Below, piece after piece: positions 7,650 through 10,840 of a stretch of DNA of 10,840 nt (the stretch's first letter is position 1; each line of letters starts with the position of its first letter). The notes beneath the pieces were generated by a model that was given only the letters and a program-made list of their open reading frames with translations, made no database searches and had not been told where the DNA came from. Location of the stretch: positions 1 to 10,840 of the forward strand of contig JACPZR010000494.1 in the NCBI GenBank assembly GCA_016195395.1, read 5' to 3'. A program made the translations under genes and the position numbers. This DNA is from Spirochaetia bacterium. Its GTDB lineage: Bacteria > Spirochaetota > Leptospirae > Leptospirales > Leptonemataceae.

Positions 7650-8495
7650 CTATTCCACTTTCACGTAAGAGCACAGTTCAGAAATGCCCTTGTGGAAGCG
7701 GGTGTCACGGTTGAAGGGGTCAAGCATCCAGCGTCCGTCGGCCACATATTTGTAAACGTACTCACCGGGAGCCAGCCGCATCCGGAGCCGGAAAATCCCG
7801 TCGTTTCCTTTCACCGGAAGATCGTGCTCGGGGTTCCATCCGTTGAAGCTTCCCACCAGAGACAAGTTGTCGGCCTCGGGGAGGTAGACTGCAAACTCCA
7901 CTAGTCGCTCTTTGCCTTTGGATTCTTCTTTCAAGACCCGAACGGTAACGCGCCGGTTGACGTCTTCAGCGTTGAGTCGGTATTCAGAGAGGTACCCGCC
8001 CAACCCGTCAGGCAGCGAATTCTTGTTCATGGGGTCGTGGCCCCAGATGCCGTCGATTTGGTATTTGTATTGGTACGACAGGATACGCTCGCCTGCCTCG
8101 ATTTCCCGGACGGGCAACAGGTAGTAATATACGCCCTGGGAATTCCTGTACATGGGAATCTTGCCCCAGTTGTTGAAGTCGCCGGACAAATACACAATCC
8201 TTGAACGATAGGCTTGGACGGTGAAAAGAATGCCTTTTGTGAGAACGCCCCGGCCCATCCCGTATTCCCGCCAGTTCACGATCCGCACGTAGGTGGGGGG
8301 CACGGCCCGGCGCAGGCGTTCAATCTGCTCCAGGTAATAGACGGTCTCGTTTCGTCCGGTTTCGAGGCTCTCTTCGAGCCCCGTTTCTTTGGAATTGTAG
8401 CCGCTTACCCATTCCTTAATTTTTTCTTGAGCTGCAAGCCCCGATGTCAGGACTGTAACGGCGGCAAAGATGACTTTCGTGATATTGTTGGGCAT
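7650..8495 (-). CDS. Secreted protein with two tandem AMPK-beta/CBM48-type glycogen-binding modules
   Basis: The 281-residue protein has a signal peptide (MPNNITKVIFAAVTVLTSGLAA, likely cut before Q23) and a charged helical stretch (about 24-65). Two copies of a carbohydrate-binding module follow. Module 1 (about 88-178) has SGDFNNWGKIPM (W110), YQYKYQIDGIWGHDP (W151) and a trailing strand. Module 2 (about 197-281) has GSFNGWNPEHDLP (W220), GEYVYKYVADGRWMLDP (W256). The FNxW...YKYxxDGxWxxDP pattern is that of the AMPK beta glycogen-binding domain and of CBM48 modules on starch and glycogen enzymes. No catalytic domain is present. The ATG at 8495 was chosen over an upstream in-frame ATG at 8597, because only the former puts the signal peptide first and avoids overlapping the divergent flcA-like gene. 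It is the first gene of the minus-strand cluster leading to the M23 peptidase. A role in glycan binding or as an envelope scaffold is inference; its ligand is unknown. Confidence 0.82.
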   Translation of the reverse strand: MPNNITKVIFAAVTVLTSGLAAQEKIKEWVSGYNSKETGLEESLETGRNETVYYLEQIERLRRAVPPTYVRIVNWREYGMGRGVLTKGILFTVQAYRSRIVYLSGDFNNWGKIPMYRNSQGVYYYLLPVREIEAGERILSYQYKYQIDGIWGHDPMNKNSLPDGLGGYLSEYRLNAEDVNRRVTVRVLKEESKGKERLVEFAVYLPEADNLSLVGSFNGWNPEHDLPVKGNDGIFRLRMRLAPGEYVYKYVADGRWMLDPFNRDTRFHKGISELCSYVKVE

Positions 8496-8568
8496 GGAGT
8501 TTTCGGAACCTTTTTCCTTGCTAAAGTGTCGATAATCAATGAGTCGGGACTGAAGCGTTTCTTTTAGG
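8496..8568. promoter_or_regulatory. Divergent intergenic region between the CBM48 gene and the flcA-like gene
   Basis: These 73 bases lie between two divergent starts. They are AT-richer than the flanking genes, with a GATAAT at 8531-8536 on the plus strand that could serve as a -10 box, although no good -35 sits 16-18 bases upstream. On the minus strand, AAGGAAAAAGG lies about 13-24 bases before the ATG at 8495 and may be a loosely spaced ribosome binding site. The flcA-like ATG has no spaced Shine-Dalgarno, only an adjoining AGG. Confidence 0.35.
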
Positions 8569-10840
8569 ATGGCTGCGGAAACAAAGACACAATTCACGGA
8601 CGAAGAGGTCGGGCAGATCCAGACTCTCCTTGGTTCGCTTAAGGGCGATCCGGATGGTGTGGATTTCTCGCCGATGGCCGATCAGTTCAAGGCCGACCTC
8701 GACGCCGTAAAATCCATCCTTCAGCCGGAAGAAGAGGCGCCTTTAGACACGTCCCTCCCGCTGGCCGACCAGGACGCCGGATTCATGGCGGACGAAATTC
8801 CCACGGTGGATGCCGCCGAGACCTCCGGCGATGCGGCGGATTTTCCCAGCGATTTTGGCGCGTCTCTGGACGCCGAAGCGCCCGTGGCGACGGATAACGC
8901 CGGTGAGACCCTCCCCGATTTTGACTTTGGGTCGATGAGCCTCGACGCAGGCGGAACGGCTGAACCCCCTGCCGATACGACTCTGGCGGGCGGAGAAACA
9001 ACCGAGGATTCAGGCGCCGACTTTGGGGCCGATTTGGGCACAGACTTTGGGGCCGACTTCAACGCAGAACCATCGGGCCTGGGTGACGCCGGCGCGGACC
9101 TTGGCGCCGATTTTGGCACCGGTGATTTGGACACCACTTCCCCTGGTCTAGGCGCGGATGACCTCGGCGCGGCAACTGATTTAGGCACTTCTGATTTTGA
9201 CACTGGAGACTTGGGGACCGGGGCCACAAGTGACTTGGGCGACCTGGCCGGAGATGCCGGCGCGGATTTTGGCGCGTCTTCTGATCTGGGTGGAGCTGAT
9301 CTGGGCGGTGATTTTGGCGGCGCCGATCTGGGAGCTTCTCCGGACCTGGGCGGAGACGACCTCGGAGCAGATGCCGGCGCGGACTTTGGCGCGTCTTCTG
9401 ATCTGGGCGCCGACTTGGGGGGCGACTCACTCGCCGACCTCGGCACCGGGTCATCATCGGACTTGGGCGGACTGGGAGACGACGACCTGGGACTCCCGGC
9501 AGATACGTCAGCGGGCGCTGACTTGGGCGGCGCCGACTTCGGTTCCTCCCTGACGGAGAGCCCCACGTCTCAGGCAGCGGCGCCGGAAGACGAACTCGGC
9601 TTGGATTTTGCGGGCCTCGGCGATTTTACCACCGATCTGAGTTCCGGCACACCGGAAACCACGGCGCAACCAAGCGCCGGCGGCATGGACGACTTAACCG
9701 CCGACCTGGGTTCCATCACTGACTCGGGCGAGCTGGCCGCGATGACGGAACAGGCCCAGATGGATCAGGGCATTGGTGACGAATTCACCGACGAAGAACT
9801 GGCCCGCATCCGCACCAACCTGAACGACTATCCGCCGGGCATCCGCAAATCCGCCATCGATTCGATCGTAAGCGAAAAGATCTCGCGCGCGGACCAGCGT
9901 CTCCTCGTCAATATGATCGCCGATCAGGCGCAGCCGGAGAGCGTGGCGGACTTCCTTGAGTCGCGCCTTGGCTACCGTCCTGACATCGCGCCCTCCAACG
10001 TCCGTAAAGACGGCATCCAGATTATCTACACGGATCAGGTGAGCCCCGAGGACATGGCGTCCCGACGCCAGCGCGCCAAGATGATCTTGATCGCAGCCGG
10101 CGCGGGCGTGCTCGCCATTGCTCTGGCATTTTCCGGCTATTATTTTTACCGGACGTTCTTTGTGCGCGGAATGTACGAACGTGGTCTTGAGGAACTGACC
10201 AAAGCACGGGAAGCTCCGGGAGACGAACGCGAAGAACGCCGCAAGCGCGCGGAAGAACTCTTTCAGAAAGCCAAAGATGCTGACGGCGGCGTGTATAACG
10301 TCGACTACCTGAACCGGTACGGCATCGCCTACATGAAAGCCGGCTTCTATGAAGACGCCTTCGTGAAGCTCTACGGGCGCGTGAAACCGGACTACGGCAC
10401 GGAGAGCCCGGATTCAGCGTGGAGCAAAGAGGGCCAGCGGGCTCCCCTGATCCGCGTGGCGGACGGCAGTTCTTTCCCCTCCCCTTCCGATGAAGCAGGA
10501 GGGCGTCGCGTCGTGCTTACGGCCCGCGATAACGTCATGCGCACAGTAGAAATTCCCGGCGCCTACATTGTGAGCCGGCTCAGAGACGGTCATCTGGACC
10601 GCCAGAATGTTCTCGCATTGGCCCGCTTTCACTCGAACCGGGCGGGAAGCTTTCTCCGGAACGAAGAAGGCCGCAAATACAAGAATGATGACCTGGGCAT
10701 CGACTACTACCGTTTGATCCTGACTCTCTTGAACAAGCCGGACGATGCGGAGGCAATGGCCGGGATCGGGGACGTCTACTACAATCGCAAAGAGTTTGGA
10801 TCAGCCGCCCGCGAATACACGCGCATTCTGGACCGACACC
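8569..10840 (+). CDS. flcA: TPR membrane protein resembling spirochaete periplasmic flagellar collar protein FlcA (runs off right edge)
   Basis: The frame is open from the ATG at 8569 (in-frame stop at 8551) to the window end, giving 757 residues with the C-terminus missing. In order: an acidic N-terminus with FTDEEVGQIQTLL (9-21); a low-complexity Asp/Gly/Ala/Leu region (about 91-375); a helical block FTDEELARIRTNLNDYP (406-422) followed by IDSIVSEK...LLVNMIAD; basic residues (RRQRAK) and one membrane segment (about 505-527); then a region expected in the periplasm, with TPR-like helices (RRKRAEELFQKAKDAD; YNVDYLNRYGIAYMKAGFYEDAF; DAEAMAGIGDVYYNRKEFGSAAREYTRIL). The DEEL...L..YP block, single membrane helix and TPR array match what I recall of FlcA from Treponema and Borrelia (BB0326). 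There it builds the flagellar collar and helps stator assembly. The basic flank puts the N-terminus in the cytoplasm. The long repeat domain is an addition whose presence in relatives I cannot check. A generic TPR protein is the alternative. Confidence 0.68.
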   Translation, partial: MAAETKTQFTDEEVGQIQTLLGSLKGDPDGVDFSPMADQFKADLDAVKSILQPEEEAPLDTSLPLADQDAGFMADEIPTVDAAETSGDAADFPSDFGASLDAEAPVATDNAGETLPDFDFGSMSLDAGGTAEPPADTTLAGGETTEDSGADFGADLGTDFGADFNAEPSGLGDAGADLGADFGTGDLDTTSPGLGADDLGAATDLGTSDFDTGDLGTGATSDLGDLAGDAGADFGASSDLGGADLGGDFGGADLGASPDLGGDDLGADAGADFGASSDLGADLGGDSLADLGTGSSSDLGGLGDDDLGLPADTSAGADLGGADFGSSLTESPTSQAAAPEDELGLDFAGLGDFTTDLSSGTPETTAQPSAGGMDDLTADLGSITDSGELAAMTEQAQMDQGIGDEFTDEELARIRTNLNDYPPGIRKSAIDSIVSEKISRADQRLLVNMIADQAQPESVADFLESRLGYRPDIAPSNVRKDGIQIIYTDQVSPEDMASRRQRAKMILIAAGAGVLAIALAFSGYYFYRTFFVRGMYERGLEELTKAREAPGDEREERRKRAEELFQKAKDADGGVYNVDYLNRYGIAYMKAGFYEDAFVKLYGRVKPDYGTESPDSAWSKEGQRAPLIRVADGSSFPSPSDEAGGRRVVLTARDNVMRTVEIPGAYIVSRLRDGHLDRQNVLALARFHSNRAGSFLRNEEGRKYKNDDLGIDYYRLILTLLNKPDDAEAMAGIGDVYYNRKEFGSAAREYTRILDRH
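9253..9290 (+). repeat. 38-bp direct repeat, copy 1
   Basis: This copy differs at one base (GAT/GAC, synonymous) from positions 9370-9407. The two starts are 117 bp apart (39 codons), keeping the reading frame. It encodes DAGADFGASSDLG. Confidence 0.85.
9370..9407 (+). repeat. 38-bp direct repeat, copy 2
   Basis: This is the partner of the repeat at 9253-9290, with a single synonymous difference. It points to an in-frame segmental duplication inside the low-complexity domain. Confidence 0.85.

Larger units (their letters stand above)
8839..9690 (+). repeat. Degenerate Asp-Leu-Gly / Asp-Phe-Gly coding repeats in the flcA-like gene
   Basis: This stretch encodes more than twenty DLG or DFG tripeptides, usually separated by one to six small or acidic residues (Ala, Gly, Ser, Thr, Asp). 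The densest part is about 9001-9550 (residues 145-327). Basic residues are essentially absent, so the domain should be strongly acidic and probably disordered. Repeat units vary in length and are not a fixed tandem array. Confidence 0.85.

Noticed and set aside
8496..8597. An upstream start for the CBM48 protein at 8597
   Set aside because: It would overlap the divergent flcA-like start and put 34 residues before a clear signal peptide.
9197..9553. A 118-residue plus-strand frame rich in Trp and Ala inside the flcA-like gene
   Set aside because: It is an out-of-frame reading of the same repeats, with no homology-like features.
9001..9560. Possible CRISPR array or tandem satellite
   Set aside because: Units are variable in length, in frame and coding; there are no regular spacers.
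8721..9566. An 845-base open frame on the minus strand encoding a Pro/Ser/Lys-rich protein
   Set aside because: It is the antisense shadow of the DLG/DFG repeat region: codons such as GAC, GCC and GGC rarely give stops on the opposite strand. The composition is a simple mirror of the plus-strand repeats, and the plus frame continues into a conserved membrane and TPR region.

Overview
The window reads as chromosomal DNA from a moderately GC-rich spirochaete of the Leptospirales, nearer in composition to Leptonema/Turneriella-like lineages than to AT-richer Leptospira. The support comes from four genes: a three-domain (long) IspG, two adjacent DUF1554-type lipoproteins (a family best known from Leptospira), a large TPR membrane protein resembling the spirochaete periplasmic flagellar collar protein FlcA, and an acyl-CoA dehydrogenase of a type I associate with Leptospira-like genomes. 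The taxonomic call is inference from gene content.

Layout. Positions 1-491 (minus) hold the N-terminal third of an acyl-CoA dehydrogenase family protein that runs off the left edge. An 80-bp divergent gap separates it from ispG (571-2625, plus), which is followed by a GC-rich hairpin and T-run that looks like an intrinsic terminator (2661-2682). Two paralogous secreted lipoproteins follow on the plus strand (2840-3859 and 3856-4878) with a 4-bp ATGA stop/start overlap. They converge on a minus-strand cluster read from right to left. It starts with a secreted protein made of two AMPK-beta/CBM48-type glycogen-binding modules (8495-7650). Next comes an M23-family zinc endopeptidase with a long C-terminal beta-rich region (7561-5672). 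Last is a PAP2/sphingomyelin-synthase-like membrane protein (5675-4920), whose start overlaps the peptidase stop by another ATGA. Finally, a 73-bp divergent gap leads to the flcA-like gene (8569 to the right edge, plus, incomplete).

How the genes fit together. Apart from ispG (isoprenoid precursor synthesis) and the acyl-CoA dehydrogenase (lipid oxidation), everything concerns the cell envelope: surface or periplasmic lipoproteins, peptidoglycan hydrolysis, a membrane phospho-head-group enzyme, a carbohydrate-binding periplasmic protein and a flagellar motor collar. The two ATGA overlaps suggest that each downstream partner (second lipoprotein, PAP2 protein) is translationally coupled to its upstream neighbour.

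I see no tRNA or rRNA gene, insertion sequence, CRISPR array, phage gene or defence system. The least explained features are the long Asp-Leu-Gly/Asp-Phe-Gly low-complexity domain in the flcA-like protein, the inserted domain of IspG that resembles its own barrel N-terminus, and the secreted tandem CBM48 protein without an enzyme domain.
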